A DNA stretch of 64,000 nucleotides from Microbacterium sp. Leaf151 (GCF_001424225.1 NZ_LMOR01000003.1:437006-501005); one strand, 5' to 3'. Positions 28,995 through 38,416 are shown, counted from the stretch's first letter. Notes: generated by a model from the letters alone, not told the origin. Program-made: numbers and translations.

Positions 28995-30716
28995 TCAGGC
29001 GGTCGGCTCGGGCCGATAGCCCGCAGGGAGACGCTCGAGGGGCTGCGTCTCGATGAGCGCGTGCTCCTGGGCGTCACGACGGTCGGCGAGGGGGAGCGAG
29101 ACGCGGAAGGTCGCACCGCCTCCCGGTGTGTCGCGCACCTCGACCGTTCCGTGCAGCAGATCGACGATGGATGCCACGATCGACAGACCGAGGCCCGACC
29201 CGCCCGTCTCGCGGGTGCGAGAGGTGTCGGCGCGCCAGAAGCGCTGGAAGATCTGATCGCGGATCTGCTCCGGAACGCCCTCTCCGTGATCGATGATCTC
29301 GATCCACCCCATGTCGCTCTCTACGTCGACGCCCACGCGGAGACCGATGGGAGAGTTGTCGCCGGTGAATCGGCGGGCGTTTCCGAGGAGGTTCGCCACG
29401 ACCTGGCGCACCTTGTTCTCATCCCCCAGCACAATGGGCGCGATCCGCGCGGGCGTGCGTACCACTCCGGTCGGAGAGGTGGGCGCCGCGGCCGGGGCGG
29501 CGTCAGCAGACGTCGACGGCGACTCGCCGGCATCCCTGGGCTTGCGCCGCAGCCGCGACAGCGTCGCACCTGCGATGGCCATGGCCGACGTGGTCGGGGC
29601 GGCGCGTCGTCGGCTCGCGGCCGTTGCAGGATCCCCGCCGGCATCGAGCAGGGGGTCGAGGGTGATGGTGGGCAGCACGATCTCGTCGCGTGAGGTGGTG
29701 TCGTCGACCGTCACCTCCCGCTGGGGCGAGGTGACCCGCAGATCGAGAGCCGCGTCGCGGGCAATCGGGCGCAGGTCGAGCGGGGTGATGGTCACGTCGC
29801 GTCGCTCGTCGAGACGCGCGAGGGCGAGGAGATCCTCGACGAGCGCACCCATGCGGATGGCTTCCTTCTCGATGCGTTCCATCGACTGCGCGACGTCCTC
29901 ATCTGAGCGGATCGCGCCCATCCGGTAGAGCTCCGCGTACCCGCGCATCGTCACCAGAGGCGTGCGCAACTCATGGCTGGCGTCACCGATGAAGCGGCGC
30001 ATCTGCCGGACTGTGGCGTCCCGTTGGCCGAGGGCGCCGTCGATGCGCGCGAGCATCGCGTTGATGGCGGTCTTGAGCCGGCCCACTTCGGTGTCGGGGA
30101 CGATGTCGGTGAGGCGTTGGCTGAAGTCGCCGGCGGCGATGTCCATCGCGGTCGTCTCGACCTGGCGGAGGTTTCTGAACGCCAGCGTGACCAGCCATCG
30201 GGTGAGCAGGGCGGTCGCGACGAGGATGAGCAGCGCGACGAAGGCGTAGATGCCGATGTAGGCGGCGACGATGCGATCGGTCGGCGCCAGCGGCTGAATC
30301 ACCATCTGGGTGTAGACGCCAGAACTCCCGTTGACCGGCAGCACGCCGACGCGGGCGAGGAAATGCTGACCCGAATCGCCGTCGTGCAGCTCGATGCGTC
30401 GATCGAGTTGCCCGTATGTCTGCTCGACGCTGAACGTCGACGGCAACTCGGGCAGTGTTTGCGATGCCGTGCCGTTGTAGAACGCCTTGCGCTCACCGTC
30501 GGGGCCGTAGACGACGACCATCGACCCGATCTGCGGCGCGTTCTCGATCTGCGAGAAGACGACCTGACCGTCGACGGGCGTCACGGTGAACACGCTGTCG
30601 GCGATGTTGCCCGCCGCCTGCTGGGCGAGCTGCTCGTCGAGGTTGTTCACCAAGGTCGTCCGCAGGAACACCATGGTGCCGATGCCCGCCGTGAACAAGC
30701 CGATCGCCAGGAGCAT
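28995..30716 (-). CDS. HAMP sensor histidine kinase
   Basis: Membrane sensor kinase, 573 aa from the ATG at 30716. A first helix starts right at the N-terminus, then come an outer sensor region (about 25-148), a second helix (about 150-175), HAMP (about 176-230), HisKA with His248 in DASHELRTP, and a HATPase with GLGLSIV. Residues about 340-425 form an unusual Ala/Pro/Ser-rich insert between HisKA and the N box. In-frame codons upstream to 30794 encode a plausible N-terminal extension but lack ATG, GTG or TTG; a CTG at 30794 behind GAGAAGG is a candidate start. Pairs with the regulator upstream. Confidence 0.88.
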   Translation of the reverse strand: MLLAIGLFTAGIGTMVFLRTTLVNNLDEQLAQQAAGNIADSVFTVTPVDGQVVFSQIENAPQIGSMVVVYGPDGERKAFYNGTASQTLPELPSTFSVEQTYGQLDRRIELHDGDSGQHFLARVGVLPVNGSSGVYTQMVIQPLAPTDRIVAAYIGIYAFVALLILVATALLTRWLVTLAFRNLRQVETTAMDIAAGDFSQRLTDIVPDTEVGRLKTAINAMLARIDGALGQRDATVRQMRRFIGDASHELRTPLVTMRGYAELYRMGAIRSDEDVAQSMERIEKEAIRMGALVEDLLALARLDERRDVTITPLDLRPIARDAALDLRVTSPQREVTVDDTTSRDEIVLPTITLDPLLDAGGDPATAASRRRAAPTTSAMAIAGATLSRLRRKPRDAGESPSTSADAAPAAAPTSPTGVVRTPARIAPIVLGDENKVRQVVANLLGNARRFTGDNSPIGLRVGVDVESDMGWIEIIDHGEGVPEQIRDQIFQRFWRADTSRTRETGGSGLGLSIVASIVDLLHGTVEVRDTPGGGATFRVSLPLADRRDAQEHALIETQPLERLPAGYRPEPTA

Positions 30717-30810
30717 GACCGTGACGCCGGTGACCTTGGTGCGAAGGCTCAGGCCGCGCCACCAGCGCGTGAGGGAATCGTCAGGATGCGACAGGGCGGA
30801 TGCCTTCTCG

Positions 30811-31503
30811 TCAGGCGGTCTTGCCCGACTTCAGCATGTAGCCGAAGCCGCGCTTGGTCTGGATGAGCGGCTCGGAGGAGTGCGGGTCGATCTTGCGGCG
30901 GAGGTACGAGATGTAACTCTCGACGATGCCGGCGTCGCCGTTGAAGTCGTACTCCCAGACGTGGTCGAGGATCTGCGCCTTCGACAGCACGCGGTTGGGG
31001 TTGAGCATGAGGTAGCGCAGGAGCTTGAACTCGGTAGGACTTAGATCGATCGACACATCGCCGACGCTGACGTCGTGGGTGTCCTGATCCATCGTGAGTT
31101 CGCCCGTGCGGATGATCGACTCCTCGTCGGCCTGCATGGTGCGGCGGAGGATCGCCTGGATGCGGGCGACGATCTCGTCGAGGCTGAACGGCTTGGTGAC
31201 GTAATCGTCGCCTCCGGCGTTCAGGCCCTCGATCTTGTCTTCGGTTTCGTCTTTCGCCGTCAGGAACAGGATGGGCGCGGTGTAACCCGCGCCGCGAAGA
31301 CGCTTGGTGACGCTGAAGCCGTTCATATCGGGGAGCATCACATCGAGCACGATGAGGTCGGGTTCCTCCTCGAGCACGGCCGAGATCGTCTGCGCGCCGT
31401 TCGCGACGGCTCGCACCTGGAACCCGGCGAAGCGCAGGCTCGTGATGAGCAGGTCGCGGATATTCGGTTCGTCGTCGACGACGAGGATGCGAGGTGCTGT
31501 CAT
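30811..31503 (-). CDS. OmpR-family response regulator
   Basis: Two-domain regulator of 230 aa. The receiver has DD at 10-11, the phosphorylated Asp54 in LDVMLPD, and Lys in VTKPF; a winged-helix DNA-binding domain follows with QTKRGFGYML at the end. It resembles the TcrX/PrrA-like branch of actinobacterial regulators. It is first in the operon with the sensor kinase. Confidence 0.92.
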   Translation of the reverse strand: MTAPRILVVDDEPNIRDLLITSLRFAGFQVRAVANGAQTISAVLEEEPDLIVLDVMLPDMNGFSVTKRLRGAGYTAPILFLTAKDETEDKIEGLNAGGDDYVTKPFSLDEIVARIQAILRRTMQADEESIIRTGELTMDQDTHDVSVGDVSIDLSPTEFKLLRYLMLNPNRVLSKAQILDHVWEYDFNGDAGIVESYISYLRRKIDPHSSEPLIQTKRGFGYMLKSGKTA

Positions 31504-31572
31504 GACCTCATTATCGTGACCCGACCCAGCAATCCGCTGGATATGGAACCGATGGGCGCGCCCTGCTATGGA

Positions 31573-33222
31573 TCAGGCCGCCGCGGCGTCGATTCCGTCG
31601 GCATCCAGGATCGTGTAGGCGTACCCCTGCTCGGCGAGGAACCGCTGGCGGTTCTGGGCGAAGTCCTGGTCGACCGTGTCGCGCGCGATGAGCGTGTAGA
31701 AGCTCGCCGTGTGGTTGGACTGCTTCGGCCGCAGGAGTCGACCGAGACGTTGTGCCTCTTCCTGACGCGATCCGAACGAGCCCGACACCTGGATGGCGAC
31801 CGAGGCCTCCGGCAGGTCGACCGAGAAGTTGGCGACCTTCGACACCACCAACAGGGGGATGCTGCCGTCGCGGAAACCCTGGAACAGTTCTTCGCGCTCC
31901 GAGATCGGCGTCGCCCCGGTGATCTGGGGGGCGCCGAGCGCTTCGGCGAGCTCGTCGATCTGGTCGAGGTACTGCCCGATGACGAGGACGCGCTCACCCG
32001 GATGCCGTTCGACGAGGCGGCGAGCGACGTCGATCTTCGCGGGCGCGGTGGCGGCGAGACGGTAGCGGTCCTCGTCGGCGGCGGCCGCGTACTCGAGGCG
32101 TTCACCGGCGGGGAGGTCGATGCGCACCTCGTAGCAGGCGGCCGGAGAGATGAAGCCCTGAGCCTCGATCTCTTTCCACGGCGCGTCGAAGCGCTTCGGC
32201 CCGATGAGGCTGAAGACGTCGCCCTCGCGGCCGTCTTCCCGAACCAGCGTCGCTGTCAGTCCCAGACGGCGTCGCGCCTGCAGGTCGGCGGTGAGCTTGA
32301 AGACGGGGGCGGGCAGCAGGTGCACCTCGTCGTAGAGCACCAGGCCCCAGTCGAGGGCGTCGAGGAGCGCGAGGTGGGCGTACTGACCTTTTCGCTTGGC
32401 GGTGAGGATCTGGTACGTCGCGATGGTGACGGGCTTGATCTCTTTGACCTGACCGGAGTACTCGCCGATCTCCTCGGGGGTGAGCGTGGTGCGTCGCAGC
32501 AGCTCGTCGCGCCACTGCCGCGCACTCACGGTGTTGGTGACGAGGATGAGCGTGGTGGTGCGGGTGTCGGCCATCGCGCCCGCGCCCACGAGGGTCTTGC
32601 CGGCGCCGCAGGGGAGCACCACGACACCGGAGCCGCCCTCGGAGAAGGAGTCCACCGCCTGTCGCTGGTAGGGCCGGAGGCTCCAGCCGTCTTCGGCGAG
32701 ATCGATGGGGTGCGGCGTGCCGGGCGTGTAGCCGGCGAGGTCTTCGGCCGGCCAGCCGATCTTGAGCAGTTCCTGCTTGATGTGCCCGCGAGCCCACGCG
32801 TCGACGAGGAAACTGTCGGGGGTGGGGTGGCCGATGAGCAGCGGCGCGATGCGCTTGTTGCGGGACACCTCGCTGAGGACCGCGGCATCGGTGGAGCGCA
32901 GCACGAGTTCTTTGTCGTCGTTGCGCTCGATCACGAGTCGGCCGTAACGGTTGACCGTCTCACGGATGTCGGTGCTGACCGAGGCCGGGACCGGGAAGCG
33001 CGACCACCGGTCGAGGGTGTCGAGCATCGCGTCGGCGTCGTGACCTGCCGCGCGGGCGTTCCACAGCCCCAGGCGCGTGATGCGATACGTGTGAATGTGC
33101 TCGGGTGCGCGCTCGAGCTCGGCGAAGATGGCGAGCTCGTGCCGCGCCGTCTCCGCCTGAGGGTGTGCGACCTCGAGGAGGACGGTGCGGTCGCTCTGCA
33201 CGATGAGGGGACCGTCAGCCAT
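31573..33222 (-). CDS. DNA repair helicase XPB
   Basis: SF2 helicase of 549 aa, close to mycobacterial XPB. Walker A LPCGAGKT, DEVH box, the XPB RED motif (VREDGRE), GLTAT and a C-terminal QRLGRLLRPK arginine finger are all visible. An N-terminal damage-recognition-like part precedes the motor. A likely nucleotide-excision or transcription-linked repair helicase. Paired with the gene at 33281. Confidence 0.93.
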   Translation of the reverse strand: MADGPLIVQSDRTVLLEVAHPQAETARHELAIFAELERAPEHIHTYRITRLGLWNARAAGHDADAMLDTLDRWSRFPVPASVSTDIRETVNRYGRLVIERNDDKELVLRSTDAAVLSEVSRNKRIAPLLIGHPTPDSFLVDAWARGHIKQELLKIGWPAEDLAGYTPGTPHPIDLAEDGWSLRPYQRQAVDSFSEGGSGVVVLPCGAGKTLVGAGAMADTRTTTLILVTNTVSARQWRDELLRRTTLTPEEIGEYSGQVKEIKPVTIATYQILTAKRKGQYAHLALLDALDWGLVLYDEVHLLPAPVFKLTADLQARRRLGLTATLVREDGREGDVFSLIGPKRFDAPWKEIEAQGFISPAACYEVRIDLPAGERLEYAAAADEDRYRLAATAPAKIDVARRLVERHPGERVLVIGQYLDQIDELAEALGAPQITGATPISEREELFQGFRDGSIPLLVVSKVANFSVDLPEASVAIQVSGSFGSRQEEAQRLGRLLRPKQSNHTASFYTLIARDTVDQDFAQNRQRFLAEQGYAYTILDADGIDAAAA

Positions 33223-33280
33223 AGCGTTCGATTCTACCGGGGTCGCAGCGCAGACGGCCGACCACGCCGACGAAGGGGCG

Positions 33281-35008
33281 TCACCCGACGGGGGTCACAC
33301 CGTCGATGTGCGACAGCGGCACGGTGCGCTCGACGTCGGCTCCCCGGTCGCGACCCCGCAGGCGTCCGCCGCCCAGCCCCGTCGCTTCCAGACGGAACAC
33401 GCGGGCGGAGCCGTCGGGGAGGCGCACGGTCACGTCGATGACGGCGCGGGCGCGGACGGCCTGGTCGAGCTCGCGTTCGAGCCACGCGGCATCCGAGTCG
33501 CCCACGCCCTCGCGCAGGCGCCGCAGCAGGTCGGTGTAGACGTCGGCGGGTTCGGCGGCGGGCTGCGAGCCCGGGGCCAGCCTCGCGCGCTCCAGCGCGC
33601 GCGGTCGTCCGTGGGAGTCGACGGCGACGGCGGGGTAGTGCGCGTCGGTGAGTGCCCAGAACACGACGTCGCTCGACACGTGCGACACCAGTTCGTCGTC
33701 GTCGGTGCGCGACAGCGCGATCGAGCGCAACGACTGATCGATCTCCATCGAGCGCAAGAGTGTCTCGTCATCGGTCACGACGCGCGTCAGGCGGGTGGCC
33801 GGGTCGCTCATCACGCGCACCCGCCCGTGCTCGGCGGACGTGCGCTCGATGACATACGCGAGCGGTTGCGGGAGTCCGGTCAGCGAGATGCCGCTGAGGA
33901 AGTCGCGGAGGGAGTCGGCCGTCTCGCCGGCCGTGATCGCCGCGCCGATCGAGGCGGCGCTGAAACGGTAGCTCGAGGCCTGCGCCCGCGACTCGCGCAC
34001 GGCCATCGACCGCAACCGGACGTCGAGGTGCGGGGCGAGGGGCCCGGGCGCGATCGCGGTCAGGTCGTTCTGCAGGTACACACGATCGACCTCGGGCGGG
34101 AGCAGTTCGCGCAGCGCCGACGTGTCGACGTCGCCGCCCCGGGCGAGGGGTTCCGCCCACGGGGCGGTGCGCCCCGCGGCATCCACGAGCCCCCACCGCC
34201 GCAGGCGGCGTGCCCACAGGGCCGCGCGGTCCGCGCCCTCGGGGTCGAACGGCGTGGCTCCGGCCCATTCGTCGACGGGGATCCACCCTCCGTCGGCTGA
34301 CCGGTAGGCGCGGGGAAGGGCGTCGCGCAGCGCCACCGCCGTGCGCTGCCAGCGTTCGAGGGTGGGCAGGCGCAGCCACTCCCGGCCGGCCGATGAGACG
34401 AGCCATGCGCGATCATTCGCGCCCAGCAGGCCGACGTCGGCGGCGAGACCGACGAGCAGGTCGGCGTCGGCGGGCGTCGAGACGGCTCCGGCGTCGACGA
34501 GTCGACGGCGTTCCGTCGCCCCGAGGGATCCCGATCCGATGCGTCCGAGCGGCGCCTCGAGGGTCTGCAGAAGGATGTCGGCCACGGATGCGGCGTACGT
34601 GAAAGCGGCCTCGGATGCCGCGGCGGTCTCGGCCGCGGATGGCGTGGGCGACGGTGTCGCGGCGGCGGGAACGCCGTCGGGCAGCGCCTCGCGGACCGCG
34701 TCGGCCACGCTCGGGAAGAGGAGGCCGTCGTCTCCGACCAGCGCGCGGGAGATCAGATCGTCACGCACGTCGCCGGTGGCGGGGGTGCCGGCGAGGGCGG
34801 CGAACAGCGCGTCGGACTCCCGACGGGTGAGGGCCGGCAGTGCGCGGGCGACCGAGACCGGCTCGAGCAGCGCCTCGGCGGCGTCGAACATGTCACGCCA
34901 GGTCGCCGACGGCGAGACGTGCCGGTCGGCGAACAGGCGCGCGAGCTCGTCGTCGGAGCGCGCGCCCAACGAGACCGCCAGTGCGCGTTGAGCGGAGGTC
35001 TCGGCCAC
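33281..35008 (-). CDS. helicase-associated protein (XPB partner)
   Basis: Protein of 575 aa of the actinobacterial helicase-associated family (Helicase_C_3-like region in the C-terminal third). It has no Walker motifs and is mostly helical. It stands 58 bases before the XPB gene on the same strand, the usual arrangement in actinobacteria, so a structural partner role is inferred. The GTG at 35008 is one base after the upstream stop. Confidence 0.8.
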   Translation of the reverse strand: MAETSAQRALAVSLGARSDDELARLFADRHVSPSATWRDMFDAAEALLEPVSVARALPALTRRESDALFAALAGTPATGDVRDDLISRALVGDDGLLFPSVADAVREALPDGVPAAATPSPTPSAAETAAASEAAFTYAASVADILLQTLEAPLGRIGSGSLGATERRRLVDAGAVSTPADADLLVGLAADVGLLGANDRAWLVSSAGREWLRLPTLERWQRTAVALRDALPRAYRSADGGWIPVDEWAGATPFDPEGADRAALWARRLRRWGLVDAAGRTAPWAEPLARGGDVDTSALRELLPPEVDRVYLQNDLTAIAPGPLAPHLDVRLRSMAVRESRAQASSYRFSAASIGAAITAGETADSLRDFLSGISLTGLPQPLAYVIERTSAEHGRVRVMSDPATRLTRVVTDDETLLRSMEIDQSLRSIALSRTDDDELVSHVSSDVVFWALTDAHYPAVAVDSHGRPRALERARLAPGSQPAAEPADVYTDLLRRLREGVGDSDAAWLERELDQAVRARAVIDVTVRLPDGSARVFRLEATGLGGGRLRGRDRGADVERTVPLSHIDGVTPVG

Positions 35009-35009
35009 G

Positions 35010-35291
35010 TCAACGAGCCTTGTTGGCCCGGGCCCTTCGGACGAAGCTCATGATGAGCACGGCCAGCAGGCATCCGAACGCGATGGGGGGTGTGACGAGG
35101 ACGAGCAGGCTCACCACGGGCCACACGCCCGAGGCCAGATCGGCGCCGGCGGTGGAGCCGATGATGATCGCGAAGAAACATACGAGCGCCAGCACGAGCA
35201 ACCCGAGCGACATGAACGCCAGGATGCGGTCGATGCGGCGAACGGGAACGTCGTCGCCCGGCGTGCTGCCGCCGGAGGTGCGGGTGCTCAT
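35010..35291 (-). CDS. small two-helix membrane protein
   Basis: Protein of 93 aa with two hydrophobic helices (about residues 27-50 and 60-83) and a basic C-terminal end RRARANKAR. The ATG at 35291 is chosen; a longer form from 35411 would run across the promoter of the divergent cold-shock gene. No family recognised. Confidence 0.7.
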   Translation of the reverse strand: MSTRTSGGSTPGDDVPVRRIDRILAFMSLGLLVLALVCFFAIIIGSTAGADLASGVWPVVSLLVLVTPPIAFGCLLAVLIMSFVRRARANKAR

Positions 35292-35397
35292 CGGCCTCAG
35301 CCTACTGCCTGGCGGCGGTGCCGTAGTCTGGAAGACCGGGATCCGATCGGGTCCTGCGTTCCGCCGCGCGATCGCGCACACACTCAGCGAGGTGTCC

Positions 35398-35781
35398 ATG
35401 CCCACCGGCAAGGTCAGGTTCTACGACGACGAGAAGGGCTTCGGCTTCATCAGCACCGATGACGGCCAGGACGTGTTCCTGCACGCCACGGCTCTGCCCG
35501 CCGGAACCCCCGGGCCCAAGGCCGGGACGCGACTGGAGTTCGGCGTCGCCGACGGCAAGCGCGGCCCCCAGGCCCTGTCCGTGCGCGTCCTCGACGCCCC
35601 GGTGAGCCTGTCCAAGCGCTCCCGCAAGCCCGCCGACGACATGGCGATCATCGTCGAAGACCTCGTCAAGCTCCTCGACGGCATCGGTGGCGACCTGCGC
35701 CGCGGCCGGTACCCCAACGGCCCCCACGCGCAGAAGATCGCGGCCGTCCTGCGCAAGGTCGCCGATGACTTCGAAGCCTGA
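35398..35781 (+). CDS. cold-shock domain protein with C-terminal extension
   Basis: Protein of 127 aa. Residues 1-65 are a cold-shock domain with KGFGFI and VFLHAT. Residues 66-127 are an extra helical part (ADDMAIIVEDLVKLLDGIGG region) found in actinobacterial homologues. AGCGAGG precedes the ATG at 35398. It overlaps the DUF3027 gene by 17 bases, so the two are probably co-translated. Confidence 0.88.
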   Translation: MPTGKVRFYDDEKGFGFISTDDGQDVFLHATALPAGTPGPKAGTRLEFGVADGKRGPQALSVRVLDAPVSLSKRSRKPADDMAIIVEDLVKLLDGIGGDLRRGRYPNGPHAQKIAAVLRKVADDFEA

Positions 35782-36544
35782 GCAGTTCGTCGACAAGCGT
35801 CTGACCGGCGCCCACGACCTGGCGCTCGCCGCCCTGTACGAGATCACGCCCGCCGACACCGTCGGTCCCGCGGCCGGGTACACGGCCGAAGACGACGGAG
35901 CCGTATCGCTGCGTTTTCACACCCGGCTCTCCGGGTACCCGGGTTGGTTCTGGACGGTGAGCGTCGCCGTGGTCGACGGGTCCGATCCCACCGTGCTCGA
36001 GGTCGAGCTGTTGCCGGGTGACGGAGCCCTCCTCGCGCCCGACTGGGTGCCGTGGGCGACGCGCCTGGCCGACTATCAGGCGGCGCAGGTGGCCGCGGCC
36101 ACGGTCGATGACGAAGACGACGATCTCGACGATGACGACGACGACACGGATGACGTCGACGACGACGAGGCGGATGACGACGAAGACGAGCCGAAGGCGC
36201 GCTTCCACGCCGGCGACCTCGACGGCGTCGACATCGATGAGCTGGACGCCGATCACCCCGACGAGGCGGACGACGACCTCGACGAGGCGGACGACGACCT
36301 CGACGAGGCGGACGACGACCTCGACGAGGCGGACGACGACCTCGACGAGGCGGGACGACTCCGACGAGGACGACTCCGACGAGGACGACTCCGACGAGGG
36401 CGACTCCGACGAGGACGGCGACGAGGGCGACCGCAGCTACTGAGTTCACGACGAAGGCCGTCCCGCACGATGCGGGACGGCCTTCGTCGTTCGGGCGTCA
36501 GGCGCCGGGAAGGTGCTCGATCGTGTAGTCGATCGCGCCGATGA
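35765..36544 (+). CDS. DUF3027 protein with apparent frameshift in acidic repeat tail
   Basis: Residues 1-115 match the actinobacterial DUF3027 family (GYPGWFWTVSVAVVDG, LLPGDGALLAPDWVPWATRL). An acidic tail follows, encoded by 21-bp repeats (DEADDDL units). At the GGG run 36352-36354 the frame shifts: as read, the protein turns into basic RLRRG repeats and runs through the terminator to 36544. Removing one G gives further acidic DDSDE units and a stop at 36441-36443, a 225 aa protein. I regard 36443 as the intended end. The cause may be a sequencing error, a mutation or slippage. Confidence 0.75.
   Translation: MTSKPEQFVDKRLTGAHDLALAALYEITPADTVGPAAGYTAEDDGAVSLRFHTRLSGYPGWFWTVSVAVVDGSDPTVLEVELLPGDGALLAPDWVPWATRLADYQAAQVAAATVDDEDDDLDDDDDDTDDVDDDEADDDEDEPKARFHAGDLDGVDIDELDADHPDEADDDLDEADDDLDEADDDLDEADDDLDEAGRLRRGRLRRGRLRRGRLRRGRRRGRPQLLSSRRRPSRTMRDGLRRSGVRRREGARSCSRSRR
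36260..36413 (+). repeat. tandem repeats in DUF3027 gene
   Basis: Four perfect 21-bp copies plus a partial one (36260-36352), then four 15-bp copies of GACGACTCCGACGAG, the last imperfect (36354-36413). The two arrays are one base out of phase with each other. Confidence 0.9.
36448..36490. terminator. bidirectional terminator
   Basis: A perfect 20-bp stem with a three-base loop between the DUF3027 gene and convergent serC. It lies just after the restored DUF3027 stop at 36443. Confidence 0.8.
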
Positions 36545-37619
36545 GACGGCGGACGTCAGCCGGCTCGATCGAGACGAACGTCGCGACGCGCAACTGGTTG
36601 CGCCCGAGCTTGCGGTAGGGCTCGGTGTCGACGATGCCGTTCGCGCGGAGGCTCTTGGCGATCGCGGCCGCATCGATGCTGTCGTCGAAGTCGATGGTGA
36701 CGACGACGGGGGAGCGGTCTGAAGGATCGGCGACGAAGGGGGTCGCCACGGCGCTCGCATCGGCCCACTCGTACAGCGCCGCCGACGACTCGGCCGTGCG
36801 GGCGGCGGCCCACGACAGACCGCCGTTGTCGAGGATCCAGCCGAGCTGCTCGTCGAGCAGCAGCAGGGTCGCCAACGCGGGGGTGTTGAGCGTCTGCTGG
36901 AGGCGGGAGTTGTCGAGGGCGTTCTTCAGGCTCAAGAACTCGGGGATGTACCGATCGGATGCCGCGATGCGCTCGATGCGCTCGATGGCGGCCGGCGACA
37001 CGGCGGCGTACCAGAGTCCCCCGTCGGAGCCGAGGTTCTTCTGCGGCGCGAAGTAGTACACGTCGGCCTGCGTCACGTCGAAGTCGATCCCGCCGGCGGC
37101 GCTGGTCGCGTCGATGACGGTGAGCGCACCGGCATCCGCCTGGACGCGCTCGATCGGAGCGGATACGCCGGTGGAGGTCTCGTTGTGCGGCCAGGCGTAC
37201 ACGTCGACACCCTCGACGGCCTCGGCCACGGTGCGCGTGCCCGGTGCGGCCTTGCGCACGTCGGGCGCCTGCAGCCAGGGAGCGGCGGCCGCGGAGGCGA
37301 ACTTGCCGCCGAACTCGCCGAACACCAGGTTCTGGCTGCGGGTGTCGATGAGGCCGAACGCCGCGGCATCCCAGAAGGCGGTCGACCCGCCGTTGCCCAG
37401 GATGATCTCGTAGCCCTCGGGCAGGCGGAGCAGCTGCGACAGGCGCTCGCGCGTGCTGGCGACGAGGTTCTTGACGGGGGCCTGGCGGTGAGAGGTACCG
37501 AGGATCGACGCTCCGCGGGTGACGAGGGCCTCGAGCTGCGCACCGCGCACCTTGGAGGGGCCGCACCCGAAGCGGCCGTCGGCGGGCAGGAGTTCGCTGG
37601 GGAGTTCCACGTGCGGCAT
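36498..37619 (-). CDS. serC: phosphoserine transaminase
   Basis: PLP enzyme of serine synthesis, 373 aa, converting 3-phosphohydroxypyruvate to phosphoserine. RFGCGPSKVR opens the fold, HNETSTGV contacts the cofactor, and the PLP lysine is in FAPQKNLGSDGG. This is the actinobacterial/archaeal SerC branch. The ATG at 37619 is the conserved start. Confidence 0.95.
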   Translation of the reverse strand: MPHVELPSELLPADGRFGCGPSKVRGAQLEALVTRGASILGTSHRQAPVKNLVASTRERLSQLLRLPEGYEIILGNGGSTAFWDAAAFGLIDTRSQNLVFGEFGGKFASAAAAPWLQAPDVRKAAPGTRTVAEAVEGVDVYAWPHNETSTGVSAPIERVQADAGALTVIDATSAAGGIDFDVTQADVYYFAPQKNLGSDGGLWYAAVSPAAIERIERIAASDRYIPEFLSLKNALDNSRLQQTLNTPALATLLLLDEQLGWILDNGGLSWAAARTAESSAALYEWADASAVATPFVADPSDRSPVVVTIDFDDSIDAAAIAKSLRANGIVDTEPYRKLGRNQLRVATFVSIEPADVRRLIGAIDYTIEHLPGA

Positions 37620-37717
37620 GGACCGATTCTAGAGTCCCCGTCCCGCCTCTCCCGCGCTCATGTCGGAGGGGGTCGGTAGGCTGGGAGGACTTGCCGCGCG
37701 ACATCGAGGACACCTAA

Positions 37718-38416
37718 ATGACCGACCTGATCGACACCACCGAGATGTACCTGCGCACGATCCTCGAGCTCGAGGAAGAGAAGATCGTGCCGCTGCGCGC
37801 GCGCATCTCCGAGCGTCTCGGCCACTCGGGTCCGACGGTCTCGCAGACCGTGGGCCGCATGGAGCGCGACGGTCTCGTCGTCGTCTCCGAGGACCGCCGA
37901 CTCGAGCTGACCGACGACGGACGCCAGAAGGCCGTCGACGTCATGCGCAAGCACCGTCTCGCCGAGCGCCTCCTGAGCGACGTCATCGGGCTCGATTGGG
38001 CCTACGTGCACGACGAGGCGTGCCGGTGGGAGCACGTCATGAGCGAGCAGGTCGAGCGACGTCTCGTCGAACTGCTCGGGCACCCGACCGAGTCCCCGTA
38101 CGGCAACCCGATCCCCGGACTCGACCAGCTCGGCGACGCCTCCAGCGCCACCTTCGACGATGGCGTGGTCGGTCTCGTGCGAAAGCTGACGGATGCCGGT
38201 GGCCCCGTCTCCGGCACGATCCGGCGCCTCGCCGAACCCGCGCAGGTCGACCCCGAACTCCTGCAGCAGCTCAAGGCCGCCGGCGTTCTGCCCGGAAAGC
38301 GCGGCGACTACCGCTTCAACGAGGGCTACGTCCTCCTGCAGATGGAGGGCATCGACGAGGGGTTGGAGCTGCCCGTCGAGGTGGCTTCGCACATCTTCCT
38401 GGTCGCCGGCGACTGA
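37718..38416 (+). CDS. dtxR: iron-dependent repressor DtxR/IdeR
   Basis: Metal-dependent repressor of 232 aa with an N-terminal winged helix, dimerisation domain and C-terminal SH3-like domain. All metal ligands sit at the classical positions: Met10, Cys102, Glu105 and His106 (primary) and His79, Glu83 and His98 (ancillary). It should repress iron uptake when Fe(II) is plentiful. Divergent from serC. Confidence 0.95.
   Translation: MTDLIDTTEMYLRTILELEEEKIVPLRARISERLGHSGPTVSQTVGRMERDGLVVVSEDRRLELTDDGRQKAVDVMRKHRLAERLLSDVIGLDWAYVHDEACRWEHVMSEQVERRLVELLGHPTESPYGNPIPGLDQLGDASSATFDDGVVGLVRKLTDAGGPVSGTIRRLAEPAQVDPELLQQLKAAGVLPGKRGDYRFNEGYVLLQMEGIDEGLELPVEVASHIFLVAGD

Noticed and set aside
36018..36443. 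Separate acidic protein in the shifted frame near the DUF3027 tail
   Set aside because: Its N-terminal part is Arg/Thr-rich shadow; only the end after 36354 is sensible, as the continuation of DUF3027 after a frameshift.
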